Below, piece after piece: positions 1-9,252 of a DNA stretch of 64,000 nt (within the stretch, counting starts at the first letter, position 1; every line of letters begins with the position of its first letter). The translations under genes and the position numbers were made by a program. The notes under the pieces were generated by a model. That model searched no databases. It was not told the DNA's origin and saw only the letters and a list, made by a program, of their open reading frames with translations. The DNA comes from Alteromonas gracilis (GTDB taxonomy: Bacteria; Pseudomonadota; Gammaproteobacteria; Enterobacterales; Alteromonadaceae), in assembly GCF_002993325.1 (NCBI RefSeq), contig NZ_PVNO01000025.1:62001-126000 (forward strand), written 5' to 3'.

Positions 1-1951
1 AAAGTTTTTTAAGTGTGATTTTGCCTGACGCCTTATCAACATGGACGTGGGCAGCGGTAGCTAACCAAGCAGGCATAGTGCGCTCTTGCCCTGCGGTGAC
101 GCTATAGCCAATGCCTTCGTTCTCAGCTAGCTTTACATTTGCGGTCTTGCTCTTAAGGATTTCAAGGGTGTTGGCTAACCGTTTAGCTCCGCCAACACTT
201 TCAGGCGCTTTGCCTGCTTGTTTGCCTTTACCATCAAGCATGGCAAGTCTGAAATCGACAGGGTTTTGCTTAGCTTCGTGAGCAACCTCATCGATAAAGC
301 TCTCTAGTCCCCACACTATCCACCCTTGGCCCACTGAACGTAGCCAGCCGGGAGTAAAGGTTTCTTGTGCTACTTTGTTATTAATAACCCGTGCTCTGTG
401 ATGCTCCATGGTATACCAGTGGTCTGCGCCGGAAGCTGAAAACGGGTCTACTTTTCCTTTTCCATCCACGCCGTCGGGCATGAAGCTAGGTGCCATAGCG
501 AGAGTCGGCCAGCCAGCGGCTAGCGCATGCTCCATCCCTAAAAACTTGCCAGACTCATCAAAAGCAGCGTTAAAGAGCGATGTAGACGCAGACCTCGGTT
601 GGTCGAACATTGCGTCGTCAGGCCGCATAAACAACATTTTCACAGGTTGACCTACCGCTTTCGCTGTAAGTACTGTAGGAATAATCCAGTCGCCAAAAAG
701 ACGGCGACCAAAGCCACCCCCTAAGTAATATTGATGAATCACAACCTCAGAATCAGAGACACCTGCCGCCTTGGCAACGGCCGGTAGTGTAAGGCCCTGC
801 CACTGATTTCCCGTGTGAATATGCCACTTTCCGTCTTTAAACTCGGCAACGGCGTTTACGGGTTCAAGTTGAAAGTGACTAGCAGTAGAGGTGGTGTACA
901 TAGCCTCGATAGTATTCGCCGCTTTTTGTTGCGCTTCTACAATATTACCCTCATCGACGAAAAGTGTACCTTCATTACGGTCTCTACAAATTCGCTCGCC
1001 TTCTTTTTGAATATCAGCTTCATTTACGTTAACCGTTTTACCGGCGTTGTATGTCACCTTAACCATGTCCACGGCTTTAATAGCAGTAGGATAATCGCTG
1101 GCGAGAATAGCTACCCACCCCTCAACCGTATTCGATGGGTCAGACAACACTTTATAGCCTTTGTAGCCAGGCAGCGATTTAGCTTGGCTGTCGTCTACAT
1201 TCGTCACCGTGCTTCCATATCGCGTAGGCGGAAGGATAGGGCGAGCATAAAGCATGTTGTCGACTTCAACATCAATACCATACACTGCGGTTCCATCGGT
1301 TTTAGGTGGGATATCCAGCGCTTTATAATCGTTACCTATACCAATAAGGTGCTTCTTATTGCCAGGCTTGATTGGTAACGCCGACAACTCATCCGCTGAA
1401 AATGTCTTGTCAATATTTCCTTTGGCAACAATATCGCCGTAGCTTATCTTCTTGCTGCCAGATACGATAAACCCTGATTTTGCTTCACAGCTAGATTCTG
1501 AAACACCAAGCAGTTCAGCACCTGCGCGAACTAACACTTGCCGGCCGGCAGCGCCAGCTTGAGACATGGGTTTATAGGTTTGAAAAACTGACCAAGAGCC
1601 GCCTGTGACCATATAGCCCCACTTCGGATCTGTATCAACGTGAACAATAGCAACTTTATTCCAGTCACATTCCAGTTCGTCAGCTAAGATTCGAGCGATG
1701 GCTGTGCCAACATGCTGGCCCATTTCTGCTTTAGCAATGTTCACTGTAACTTTTCCGGTGGTGTCCATTTCAAACCATACATTAGGCGCAAAGGTTTTTG
1801 ATGCTAGCGCTTCTTTTGCAGATAACAAAGAAGGGAGGGCTGAAGCACCAAAAGCCATGAGTAATGAAGTTTTCACCGACCCTACCATAAAAGAGCGGCG
1901 AGAAAGGCTAACCATGTCTTTCTTTTCTTTAGAAATATCTCTTATGCTCAT
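1..1951 (-). CDS. Molybdopterin-binding oxidoreductase large subunit (isoquinoline/aldehyde oxidoreductase beta type), 3' end cut by window
   Basis: The minus frame is open from an ATG at 1951 to the window edge, giving about 650 residues without the C-terminus. The N-terminus has a twin-arginine Tat signal (SRRSFMVGS, about residues 17-25), so the enzyme is probably exported to the periplasm. A GGGFGRR motif in the middle and the general sequence match the xanthine dehydrogenase superfamily molybdenum subunits of the IorB type, which hydroxylate N-heterocycles or oxidise aldehydes. The start overlaps the stop of the 2Fe-2S subunit gene (ATGA), indicating translational coupling. The Tat signal on this subunit only, and the lack of an FAD domain, separate it from the cytosolic xdhAB genes at 9249-13053. 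The substrate cannot be read from sequence. A cytochrome c subunit gene may follow to the left of the window. Confidence 0.88.
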   Translation of the reverse strand, partial: MSIRDISKEKKDMVSLSRRSFMVGSVKTSLLMAFGASALPSLLSAKEALASKTFAPNVWFEMDTTGKVTVNIAKAEMGQHVGTAIARILADELECDWNKVAIVHVDTDPKWGYMVTGGSWSVFQTYKPMSQAGAAGRQVLVRAGAELLGVSESSCEAKSGFIVSGSKKISYGDIVAKGNIDKTFSADELSALPIKPGNKKHLIGIGNDYKALDIPPKTDGTAVYGIDVEVDNMLYARPILPPTRYGSTVTNVDDSQAKSLPGYKGYKVLSDPSNTVEGWVAILASDYPTAIKAVDMVKVTYNAGKTVNVNEADIQKEGERICRDRNEGTLFVDEGNIVEAQQKAANTIEAMYTTSTASHFQLEPVNAVAEFKDGKWHIHTGNQWQGLTLPAVAKAAGVSDSEVVIHQYYLGGGFGRRLFGDWIIPTVLTAKAVGQPVKMLFMRPDDAMFDQPRSASTSLFNAAFDESGKFLGMEHALAAGWPTLAMAPSFMPDGVDGKGKVDPFSASGADHWYTMEHHRARVINNKVAQETFTPGWLRSVGQGWIVWGLESFIDEVAHEAKQNPVDFRLAMLDGKGKQAGKAPESVGGAKRLANTLEILKSKTANVKLAENEGIGYSVTAGQERTMPAWLATAAHVHVDKASGKITLKKL

Positions 1952-2439
1952 GCGTTTTCACCTTCTTTCGATGCGTTAGGGTCAAAATATTCTACAGAAG
2001 AGGTTGCGGCGCGTTTAATTGCTTTTTTAATCCGTGTATACGCCATGCAGCGACAGTAATTTGAATTCATATGGTTGACAATTTCTTCGTCTGTCGGGTT
2101 GGGGTTGCTTTTAAGAAGGGTTGCGGCCTGCATAATTTGACCAGATTGGCAGTAACCACATTGGGGAACCTGCTCTTCGACCCAGGCAGACTGAAGTGGG
2201 TGCTCGCCATTCAAGCTTTCTATGGTACTGACTTCTTTGCCATTGGCCGCGGAAACTGGATATGAGCATGAACGAATTGCGTTACCATCAATATGAACAG
2301 TGCAAACTCCGCACATGGCAACACCACACCCAAACTTCGTCCCTTTAAGCCCAAATTCGTCTCGTATTACCCATACGAGTGGGGTATCTGCGGCAGCATC
2401 CGTCTGCACTTTATTTCCATTCAATATAAATTCAATCAT
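1948..2439 (-). CDS. [2Fe-2S] small subunit of molybdenum oxidoreductase (IorA type)
   Basis: This 163-residue protein has the two [2Fe-2S] clusters of the xanthine oxidase family. The plant-ferredoxin cluster is given by FGCGVAMCGVCTVH near residues 37-50, and the second cluster by CGYCQSGQ and NYCRCMAY further on. It should pass electrons from the molybdenum subunit encoded next to it. Its stop codon overlaps the large subunit start by four bases. It has no Tat signal of its own, so it is probably exported as a complex with the large subunit. The divergent HxlR-type regulator gene suggests the pair is induced by its substrate or an aldehyde. Confidence 0.9.
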   Translation of the reverse strand: MIEFILNGNKVQTDAAADTPLVWVIRDEFGLKGTKFGCGVAMCGVCTVHIDGNAIRSCSYPVSAANGKEVSTIESLNGEHPLQSAWVEEQVPQCGYCQSGQIMQAATLLKSNPNPTDEEIVNHMNSNYCRCMAYTRIKKAIKRAATSSVEYFDPNASKEGENA

Positions 2440-2872
2440 GGTCGTTATTACCGAGAAGTTAGAGTTAAAGGCAGTCTCACCAAGATAGGTTTGATTAGCC
2501 CGCTTGGTATACCGAATTACTATAGTGCTTAATGCTAAATTTTTCGTTTTTAACTGTGTTTATTCACAAACGACGCCGTTTTAGGGCAAAGCTTAGCTTC
2601 AACATTAAGTTGATGTATTGGAAACCCATACTCGCAAAGCTTCTGAAAAGATCTATTTTTCGATGCTTGCGAGGGTTTCAAAGCTCATAAAAAATCTGTG
2701 TAATAGGGTTTTAAGTTGCGCGTCAGGCATGAACCTTTTAAAAAACACAAGGCTAAAATGCGAAGGGAGCTAGCCTATGGGTTAGCTTCTAAGCATGGTA
2801 TAGTTTAGTAACCTTGTTTAATTTAGCAATTAGTATACTTTTGGTTACTGGTCGCTCTTTTAAAGGACATGA
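2440..2872. promoter_or_regulatory. Divergent intergenic region between the molybdenum oxidoreductase operon and the HxlR gene
   Basis: No coding sequence is seen here. A short palindrome GGTATACC lies just upstream of the oxidoreductase operon (near 2505). An inverted pair AGTAACC (2807-2813) and GGTTACT (2843-2849) lies just upstream of the HxlR start. HxlR-type dimers bind such dyads, so these are candidate operators. This is inference only. Confidence 0.4.
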
Positions 2873-3232
2873 ATGAAAACTGAAATTAAAACAGATGCCA
2901 AGGGTAAAAAAACGGTACTAAATACGTGTACTGAACCCTGTGCTATTGAGCGTGGAATGCGGTTAATAGGTGGAAAGTGGACAGGCTCAATCATCTATCA
3001 TCTTAAAGATGAACCGGTTCGCTTTAACGACTTGTGCAGAATGCTTGGTGGTGCAAGCCGTAAAATGATCGATCAGCGCCTAAAAGAACTTGAAAACAAT
3101 GGGATGGTTTTGCGCAGCGTTATTGATACCCGACCCATTGCTGTCACTTATAGTCTTACTGAATTTGGTCGCTCTGCGTTAGACATACTCGAACAGCTTC
3201 GCGTGTGGTCTGAAAGTCACTCAGATAATTAA
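2873..3232 (+). CDS. HxlR-family winged-helix transcriptional regulator
   Basis: The 119-residue protein is a single HxlR/MarR-like winged helix, with the typical sequence CAIERGMRLIGGKWTGSIIYHL at its start and a wing near VTYSLTEFGRS. Cysteines at about residues 20 and 24 (CTEPC) resemble the redox- or electrophile-sensing cysteine placed at this position in HxlR members such as HypR, QorR or YodB. The start follows a clear AAAGGA ribosome site. It is divergent from the molybdenum oxidoreductase pair and most likely controls it. An aldehyde or other electrophile is a plausible signal but is not proven. Confidence 0.88.
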   Translation: MKTEIKTDAKGKKTVLNTCTEPCAIERGMRLIGGKWTGSIIYHLKDEPVRFNDLCRMLGGASRKMIDQRLKELENNGMVLRSVIDTRPIAVTYSLTEFGRSALDILEQLRVWSESHSDN

Positions 3233-3245
3233 AACGAATGCCTAT

Positions 3246-3275
3246 GCGGTGCGTTCGTGATGCACCGCTTCTTTT
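3246..3275 (+). terminator. Rho-independent terminator after the HxlR gene
   Basis: A GCGGTGC / GCACCGC 7-bp stem with a 9-base loop is followed by TTCTTTT, 13 bases after the HxlR stop. Confidence 0.7.
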
Positions 3276-3423
3276 AGGCCTACTTGAAAGGCCAGATTCT
3301 ATAAAACATATCTAAGCCTTTTTCTTAGGGACATTTTTTAGCGGAAAAATAAAACTAATCTATAATTAGTTATACGAAAGTATAAGCTGTGATCATATTG
3401 TGTGATTACTCACTTAAGAGGCG

Positions 3424-4734
3424 ATGGAATGCAATCACGTAAGGGGGCTAAGCCCCATGTTTGAAAAGACTTTTCACTTCTGTCCTGTGGGCTTAGCCCA
3501 CGTAAGTATTGACGGAAGCTTTATACGTGTTAACAAGAAACTTTGTGATTTCTTGGGGTACGCTGAAAAAGAGCTTACAAAACTTACTTTTCAAGAGTTA
3601 ACCGCACCAGAATATTTAGATGAAGATCTCGATTACCTTGAAAATTTGTTGAAAGGTAAAATTGACACCTATTCGCTAGAAAAACGTTACATAAGGCGAG
3701 ACGGCGAGTATGTGTGGGCGAAGCTCACCGTTTCTCTTGTCAGAGATAAAACTAACAACCCCGATTATTTCATTTCAGTGGTTGAAGATATCGACGATAA
3801 AAAGCGTATTCAGTCAGAGCTTTTTCAAATCGATGCATTATTTAGCAAAATAGTCAGCGCTTTTTCAGATAGAACCTTCATATGGGTGGCCACGCCCGAC
3901 CTTGGCAAAATGCAGTACGTCAATGATGGCTATGAGAACATTTTTGGTCGCAATGAGTACGAACTATACTGCCATCCAATGCGATTTCTCGATTATGTTC
4001 ACGAAGATGACAAAGCCAGAGTGTTGAAAGTATTCAACCGTCGACCACTTCAAAATTGGGATATTCAATATCGGATCTATGACTCGAAAGGTGAAATAAA
4101 GTACCTTCACGATAGAGGAAGTCTTATATTCGATGATAGAGAAAGAGAATCCCGTATTCTGGGTACGGCAGATGATATCACGCGTGAGAAAGTTCAACAG
4201 CAAGCGCTAATGAGTGCTGTAACCAAGCTAGAGCACCTTTCAAAAACTGACTCCCTCACAGGGCTGGCCAACAGACGAGAAATTTTTAGTCAGTTAAGTG
4301 ATGAGATAGCGCGAATGGATAGAGGTCAACAAACCTCCACCCTTGTGTATATAGACCTTAATAAATTTAAAGAAATAAACGATAAGTACGGTCACAAACT
4401 TGGAGATAAGGCCTTAGTCACATTCTCAGAGTCAATGAGCCAGCTACTAAGGGATAGTGACCGGTTTGGCCGTATTGGTGGCGATGAGTTCGTTATTTTG
4501 CTCTATGGAACAAGTGGGAAGGAAGCAGAAGCATTTTTTGAACGAGCTGCACAGTGCAAGTTTCAAATAAAGGTAAGCGAAAGCGAAGTTGTCCCTATCG
4601 AATATAGCGTGGGGTGGGTCGAGTGGCATGAAGATATAACTTCGGTTCAGGAGTGGTTAGACCGAGCTGACGAGGAAATGTATGGAAAAAAGCACTGTCG
4701 GCAAGCCGAAATAATAATTGATAAAGCGGTATAG
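3424..4734 (+). CDS. PAS-PAS-GGDEF diguanylate cyclase
   Basis: The 436-residue soluble protein has a PAS domain (about 12-130, with PAC signature), a second PAS domain (about 150-260) and a C-terminal GGDEF domain. The active-site GGDEF is intact at residues 352-356. An RDSD inhibitory I-site lies at 343-346, five residues before it, so this should be a product-inhibited cyclic-di-GMP synthase. There is no membrane segment, so it senses an internal signal. An alternative start at 3457 (Met12) has a better-spaced AAGGGGG ribosome site, partly inside a GGGGCT/AGCCCC inverted repeat. The start is therefore uncertain. It is a single gene between the HxlR gene and the convergent puuD. Confidence 0.9.
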   Translation: MECNHVRGLSPMFEKTFHFCPVGLAHVSIDGSFIRVNKKLCDFLGYAEKELTKLTFQELTAPEYLDEDLDYLENLLKGKIDTYSLEKRYIRRDGEYVWAKLTVSLVRDKTNNPDYFISVVEDIDDKKRIQSELFQIDALFSKIVSAFSDRTFIWVATPDLGKMQYVNDGYENIFGRNEYELYCHPMRFLDYVHEDDKARVLKVFNRRPLQNWDIQYRIYDSKGEIKYLHDRGSLIFDDRERESRILGTADDITREKVQQQALMSAVTKLEHLSKTDSLTGLANRREIFSQLSDEIARMDRGQQTSTLVYIDLNKFKEINDKYGHKLGDKALVTFSESMSQLLRDSDRFGRIGGDEFVILLYGTSGKEAEAFFERAAQCKFQIKVSESEVVPIEYSVGWVEWHEDITSVQEWLDRADEEMYGKKHCRQAEIIIDKAV

Positions 4735-4762
4735 GTAAGTAGAGCGTACCTACACCGCTTTT
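4723..4762. terminator. Bidirectional terminator between the diguanylate cyclase gene and puuD
   Basis: An AAAGCGGT/ACCGCTTT outer stem and a TAGGTA/TACCTA inner stem are separated by single unpaired bases. The outer stem carries A and T runs on the two sides, serving two convergent genes. The cyclase stop codon lies within the left arm. Confidence 0.7.
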
Positions 4763-4770
4763 CGGTGAGC

Positions 4771-6054
4771 CTATCGTTTCTGTGCAAACCATTTAGCGAT
4801 GTCCTGACGCTCGGCATCAGTCATCTGGGTTTTGTTTAAAAACGGCATATCCTTGGTCACCGTGGTTCTGCGAACCAGCTGCGGTGCAAACCGCTCAATG
4901 TCTTCCCATGTATCGAGCACCACGCCCAATGGGGCAACTTTGAAGATATCATCCGTTGGCGTTCGTGAATGACAGCTCACGCAGTGTGTCGCCACCAAAC
5001 TCGCCACCCTCTCATCACTAACCACCATGCTAGTGTGTGAGTCACCGTTTTCATTACTCATTCCATCTCGATTAGATGAGGTATGCATTGCATCGAGCTC
5101 AGCATTATTTGGCGAATGGGCAGTGTCATGACTAAACGTTGTCTCTAAAGAAGATTGCGGCCAAGACACCCACAGTGCTATCGCGAGCATCGCTGCTGCA
5201 CCAGAAACTAAAATACTTGGTTTAGTGGTGCCCACGTGACGCAAATTAAAGAAATGTCTTATCCACGCAGCTGTCGCCATGATGGCAATAAGTACCAGCC
5301 AGTTTTGTGAGTGCTGGTAAGTCATGGGATAGTGATTGGAAATCATGATAAAAAGCAGGGGTAAGGTGAAATAGTTATTATGCACCGAGCGCAATTTAGC
5401 GCTTGCTCCCCAGCTTGGGTCAATGTCTTTTTTATCTGCTACAGCTGCCACCATCTTGCGCTGGTTCGGCATAATATTAAAAAACACGTTACCAGCCATA
5501 ATAGTGCCGATAAGTGCACCAACGTGGATATAGGCGCCGCGACCGCTAAACCACTGAGTAGACAGGTAGCTAACAACGCAAATAAGCGCAACTAATCCAA
5601 TGCCGAAGGCGAGTGGGTATTTTGCCAATGGACTACGACAGGCAAGCTCGTACAAGGCGAGACCACCAAAGATTAACCCTAACCCCAAAGATATTGCCGT
5701 GGCTGGCGACATGGCATTGACCGATGGGTCTATAAGGTAGGCGCTGGCTCCAAAGTAGTAAACGATAATAAGAAGGGCGAAGCCCGATAGCCAAGTCGTA
5801 TAGGCTTCCCACTTAAACCAATGCAGGGTCTCTGGCATTTTCTCTGGGCCATAAGCGTACTTGGCGACTTCGTAAAATCCTCCGCCATGAATAGCCCATA
5901 AATCGCCTTTGATCCCCTTGTCTTGCTTCCACTTTGGTGGCGTACGTAAGTTATTGTCCAGCCAAATAAAGTAAAACGATGCGCCAATCCACGCCACACC
6001 TGCGATGACGTGAAACCAACGTACAAATAAACTAATCCAATCTAGCCACGGCAT
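4771..6054 (-). CDS. puuD: Urate hydroxylase PuuD (membrane urate oxidase with cytochrome c domain)
   Basis: This 427-residue protein converts urate to 5-hydroxyisourate. The N-terminal two-thirds (about 1-310) holds eight or so membrane helices of the DUF989 urate oxidase domain, beginning with the segment FVRWFHVIAGVAWIGASFYF. The C-terminal soluble part (about 345-427) has a haem-binding CVSCH at 358-362. Electrons are therefore expected to go to the respiratory chain and not directly to oxygen as in the soluble uricase Uox. A His/Ser/Asn-rich linker joins the halves. The start follows a good GGAG site. It is the last gene of the xdhA-puuD operon and supplies the substrate of UraH. Confidence 0.95.
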   Translation of the reverse strand: MPWLDWISLFVRWFHVIAGVAWIGASFYFIWLDNNLRTPPKWKQDKGIKGDLWAIHGGGFYEVAKYAYGPEKMPETLHWFKWEAYTTWLSGFALLIIVYYFGASAYLIDPSVNAMSPATAISLGLGLIFGGLALYELACRSPLAKYPLAFGIGLVALICVVSYLSTQWFSGRGAYIHVGALIGTIMAGNVFFNIMPNQRKMVAAVADKKDIDPSWGASAKLRSVHNNYFTLPLLFIMISNHYPMTYQHSQNWLVLIAIMATAAWIRHFFNLRHVGTTKPSILVSGAAAMLAIALWVSWPQSSLETTFSHDTAHSPNNAELDAMHTSSNRDGMSNENGDSHTSMVVSDERVASLVATHCVSCHSRTPTDDIFKVAPLGVVLDTWEDIERFAPQLVRRTTVTKDMPFLNKTQMTDAERQDIAKWFAQKR

Positions 6055-6102
6055 TATTATTCTCCTTATTTAGGGTATATAGCCCTACTGTAGCCTGTTA
6101 CT

Positions 6103-7392
6103 TTAATCTTCTTTTTTATAGCGGCAGGTTCCGTTTATCCACGTTTGGTCGATAGCACGGTCGTCACCTAAAATACTCAACGCAAAAAATACGTCATCAA
6201 ACTCAGCGTCTTCTTTTATTCTTAAGCGCGTCAATTCATCGAACCTGGGCTCAACAACAATAAAGTCGGCAGTAGACCCTGGATTTAAATTGCCTATTTC
6301 ATGATCAAGGGCATGAGCCACGGCGGCACCTTGAGTCATCAGATAAAATCCTTCTAACGGGCTGATGGGCTCATTACGTAATTGACTGACCTTATAAGCG
6401 TCGCCATAGGTTTTGAACATATTAAATGTAGTGCCCGCGCCCACATCGGTAGCCATAGCAACATGAACATTATTGGCCCGTGCCGCGGTCATATCAAAAA
6501 GGCCGCTGCCTAAAAATAAGTTCGATGTTGGGCAAAAGGCAATAGTTGCACCACTTTCCCCTAATCGCGCCCATTCAGTAGGCGTAAGGTGAATACCGTG
6601 TCCGAAAACGGAACGCTCTCGCACTAAGTTATATTTGTCATAGACATCTAAATAACCATCAGCTTGAGGGAACAAGCTTTTTACCCATGCAATCTCATCT
6701 AAATTTTCAGATAAATGCGTTTGAATAAAAACGTCGGAATACTGCTCGGCAAGTTCACCTAGCGCAGCAAGTTGGGCTTCTGTGCTGGTGGGAGCGAAAC
6801 GAGGGGTTAGTGCATAACGGCTACGGCCTTTGTTGTGCCAAGTTTCTATGAGCTGCGCACTATCTGCTTGTGCAGTTTCAGCGTTGTCGCGAAGCTCGCT
6901 AGGACAGTTTCTGTCCATACACACTTTGCCTGCCACAATCGCCATATCAATCTCACTCGCTGCGCTAAATAGTGCATGGCAGCTTTCCTTATGTACGGTG
7001 GTAAAAACAAACCCAGTGGTGGTGCCATTTCTCAATAGCTGGTTTAAAAAAACGTTGGCTATAGTTGTGGCGTGTGCACTATCTGCAAACTGCATCTCTG
7101 TGGGAAACGTGTAGTTTTCGAGCCAGCTCAACAGCTGTTCTCCATAGTGAGCAATGCTCTGGGTTTGAGGATAGTGCAGGTGACTGTCTATCAAACCCGG
7201 TAATATCCATTTGCCCGAAAAGTCGGTCACAGTGGCGGCTGGATAGCGCTCAGCTATTACGTGAAATTCGCCAATGTCTTGTATTTCGTTGTCATTAACT
7301 AACAAACCACCGTCTTTAAAAATAGCGATGTCATTGTCGAACTGAGTAGTTTGTTTTGGAAAGTGCGCAATGCTTGCACGAAAAAGCTGCAT
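6103..7392 (-). CDS. guaD: Guanine deaminase
   Basis: The 429-residue metal-dependent amidohydrolase converts guanine to xanthine and ammonia. The zinc-binding motif is DSHLHYPQ near residue 67. Other family features are the TRxxY-like AEQYSDVFIQTHLSEN segment with a metal-ligand His, the HGIHL segment, and the late ATDVGAG aspartate. Length is normal for bacterial GuaD (about 435). It starts five bases after the uraH stop with an AGAGG site, so it is co-transcribed. Its product feeds XdhAB encoded upstream in the same operon. Confidence 0.95.
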   Translation of the reverse strand: MQLFRASIAHFPKQTTQFDNDIAIFKDGGLLVNDNEIQDIGEFHVIAERYPAATVTDFSGKWILPGLIDSHLHYPQTQSIAHYGEQLLSWLENYTFPTEMQFADSAHATTIANVFLNQLLRNGTTTGFVFTTVHKESCHALFSAASEIDMAIVAGKVCMDRNCPSELRDNAETAQADSAQLIETWHNKGRSRYALTPRFAPTSTEAQLAALGELAEQYSDVFIQTHLSENLDEIAWVKSLFPQADGYLDVYDKYNLVRERSVFGHGIHLTPTEWARLGESGATIAFCPTSNLFLGSGLFDMTAARANNVHVAMATDVGAGTTFNMFKTYGDAYKVSQLRNEPISPLEGFYLMTQGAAVAHALDHEIGNLNPGSTADFIVVEPRFDELTRLRIKEDAEFDDVFFALSILGDDRAIDQTWINGTCRYKKED

Positions 7393-7397
7393 ATATA

Positions 7398-7730
7398 CTA
7401 GCTGCCTCTGTAGCTGCTGAACCCAAAGGGAGAAATAAGCAATGGCACGTGATAGTGGCCGCCATTCTCAGTAAGTTCAAACGTGATATCAATATGTGGG
7501 TAAAAACTGCTGCCGTGGGTTTCGATTAAATACGACTTGCAGTGAAATCTCAGGTTGTAAATGCCTGCAGGGAAGCCACTGTCATCGACTAGCCCCCAGT
7601 TTTTAAAACGGCCATCATTATCCGTCTCACCTGACAGCGTGCTGCCATCAGGCAGCGTTAACGTTAATGCAATGCCTTTCGCAGGTTTGCCTAATGTTGT
7701 ATCTAGAACGTGACTTGAAAGGGTATTCAT
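7398..7730 (-). CDS. uraH: 5-Hydroxyisourate hydrolase (transthyretin-like)
   Basis: The 110-residue protein hydrolyses 5-hydroxyisourate to OHCU. It has the family hallmarks: LSSHVLDTTLGKPA at the N-terminus with the catalytic His, a middle Arg in the NLRFH region, HYHVPLLISP, and the diagnostic C-terminal YRGS. It lies between uraD and guaD in the purine operon, with 90 bases between it and uraD. Confidence 0.96.
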   Translation of the reverse strand: MNTLSSHVLDTTLGKPAKGIALTLTLPDGSTLSGETDNDGRFKNWGLVDDSGFPAGIYNLRFHCKSYLIETHGSSFYPHIDITFELTENGGHYHVPLLISPFGFSSYRGS

Positions 7731-7820
7731 ACGTAATTCCTTAATCCTATTCTTCTGCGCGTCTAGCTAGCGTGCATTATAAATCTCGTCGCATAGCTAA
7801 AAGAGTTTAGATGATCACTA

Positions 7821-8324
7821 TTAATCCAGCGCTTTGTTAATTCGAAGCAAGGTTATTTTAATTTGTTCTGCTGCGGCGTTACTCATCTCTTCTTGAGTTG
7901 AGTTAGGAAGGCGTGCCTGCAATGCTTCTAGCATGGTGAGCGCAGAAAGACCGGTTGCGCAAATAATAAAAATAAATCCGTGCTTTTCCAGATAAGCGTG
8001 GTTGGCTTCTTTTAGCTGATACAATACAGACTCTGACGCACTGGCTGTTCCTGACTGTTCGCCAGCGGCAATTTCTTTAGTGTTAGCAAACTTTTTGCGA
8101 AGAGAATCTACATCACCAATCATAGGGTGTGCGGTAAATGCTTCAAGATAATCATCGTGACTGCATTTTGCCCATGCTTTTTTTGCCTGTTCAGTCAGCG
8201 CCTCAACATTTTGATAAGGGCGGGCGTTGACCATGTGGTAAATCCACACTTTTGACGCGCAGCACTGTTCAAACCATGAAGACGCGTCGTCAGCGTTTAG
8301 TTCGTTTACATCATTTAACGTCAC
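7821..8324 (-). CDS. uraD: OHCU decarboxylase
   Basis: The 167-residue all-helical enzyme converts 2-oxo-4-hydroxy-4-carboxy-5-ureidoimidazoline to S-allantoin. The HPMIGD motif with the catalytic His is near residue 67, and the active-site glutamate lies in the following region, ending in the HGFIFIICATG motif. The start lies 14 bases inside xdhC, so the two genes overlap and are likely coupled. The product is the substrate of PuuE encoded at 14080. Confidence 0.95.
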   Translation of the reverse strand: MTLNDVNELNADDASSWFEQCCASKVWIYHMVNARPYQNVEALTEQAKKAWAKCSHDDYLEAFTAHPMIGDVDSLRKKFANTKEIAAGEQSGTASASESVLYQLKEANHAYLEKHGFIFIICATGLSALTMLEALQARLPNSTQEEMSNAAAEQIKITLLRINKALD

Positions 8325-9252
8325 TGATTGTGCTCCTCTTTTTGCTATTGCTTAAGGCTTGTTCTTTTCTTTGACCTGCTTCGTTAGCGTTTGCAGACGT
8401 GGCCCTGACGTCGGAGGGCGCGCTATCAGCGCCTTTTGAGTCATCCACTGCTACCGACTTATCATCGTGAAGCCTTGCAATTAATTGGGCTGCAATAGAA
8501 ACGGCAACTTCAATAGGTTGTTTGCCCGGAATATCGCGATTACCAATAGGCGTGACAAGTCGCGATAGTGCACGTTCGTCAAATCCTCGCTGGATAAGCT
8601 TTGTCATAAAACGTTTAGCTTTCGTGTCTGAGCCAATTAAACCTACAAATGGCAAAGACGGAAGCTTCAATGCCTGTTCCGTAATGCGATAATCAAGCTG
8701 GTGATCATGGGTTAATATGACAAGCCAGCTGTTTTCATCAAGATGCCTCACTTCGCTTTCTGGCATTTCCTCCACCACTTTTTGAACATTGGCGGGTAGC
8801 AACGGGGGGAACAAATCATCACGACTGTCTATCCAAGATATGCGCACAGGAAGTTGTGCCAAAATAGGCACTAGGGCTTTTGCTACATGTCCTGCGCCAA
8901 AAATGGCGATATGCTGTTGATGCACATTGCAAACGTCAAACAGTACTTTTACTGCACCACCGCAACACTGACCTAACGCACTGCTTAGTGGATAGCTGTG
9001 CAGTTCCGTGCATGGCTTGCCTTTGGCCAGAAATTCCCGTGCTCTTGCAATCGCATCAAATTCAAGATGCCCGCCACCTATAGTGTCAATGCTGGTTGAA
9101 GCGGTAACCACCATTTTGCTTCCCGTTTCACGGGGGGTCGAGCCAGCCGTATTTACAACGGTAACCAATACGTAGCCTTCGTTGCGCTCCTGGCATTCGG
9201 CAATTGCCTCATGCCAGTATCTAGCGCGAAAAGAGGTAGCCGCTCTCGTCAT
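8311..9252 (-). CDS. xdhC: Xanthine dehydrogenase accessory protein XdhC
   Basis: This 313-residue protein belongs to the XdhC/CoxI family, which binds molybdenum cofactor, helps its sulfuration and delivers it to XdhB. It has the N-terminal XdhC domain (VNTAGSTPRETGSKM, CCGGAVKVLFD) and a Rossmann domain (IFGAGHVAKAL). The last 50 or so residues form a polar, low-complexity tail that is longer than usual, and its coding region overlaps the start of uraD. The start overlaps the xdhB stop (ATGA). Confidence 0.93.
   Translation of the reverse strand: MTRAATSFRARYWHEAIAECQERNEGYVLVTVVNTAGSTPRETGSKMVVTASTSIDTIGGGHLEFDAIARAREFLAKGKPCTELHSYPLSSALGQCCGGAVKVLFDVCNVHQQHIAIFGAGHVAKALVPILAQLPVRISWIDSRDDLFPPLLPANVQKVVEEMPESEVRHLDENSWLVILTHDHQLDYRITEQALKLPSLPFVGLIGSDTKAKRFMTKLIQRGFDERALSRLVTPIGNRDIPGKQPIEVAVSIAAQLIARLHDDKSVAVDDSKGADSAPSDVRATSANANEAGQRKEQALSNSKKRSTISDVK

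Noticed and set aside
815..1378. 187-residue open frame on the plus strand
   Set aside because: It lies fully opposite the molybdenum oxidoreductase gene, whose frame has clear motifs. The plus-strand product has no recognisable domain.
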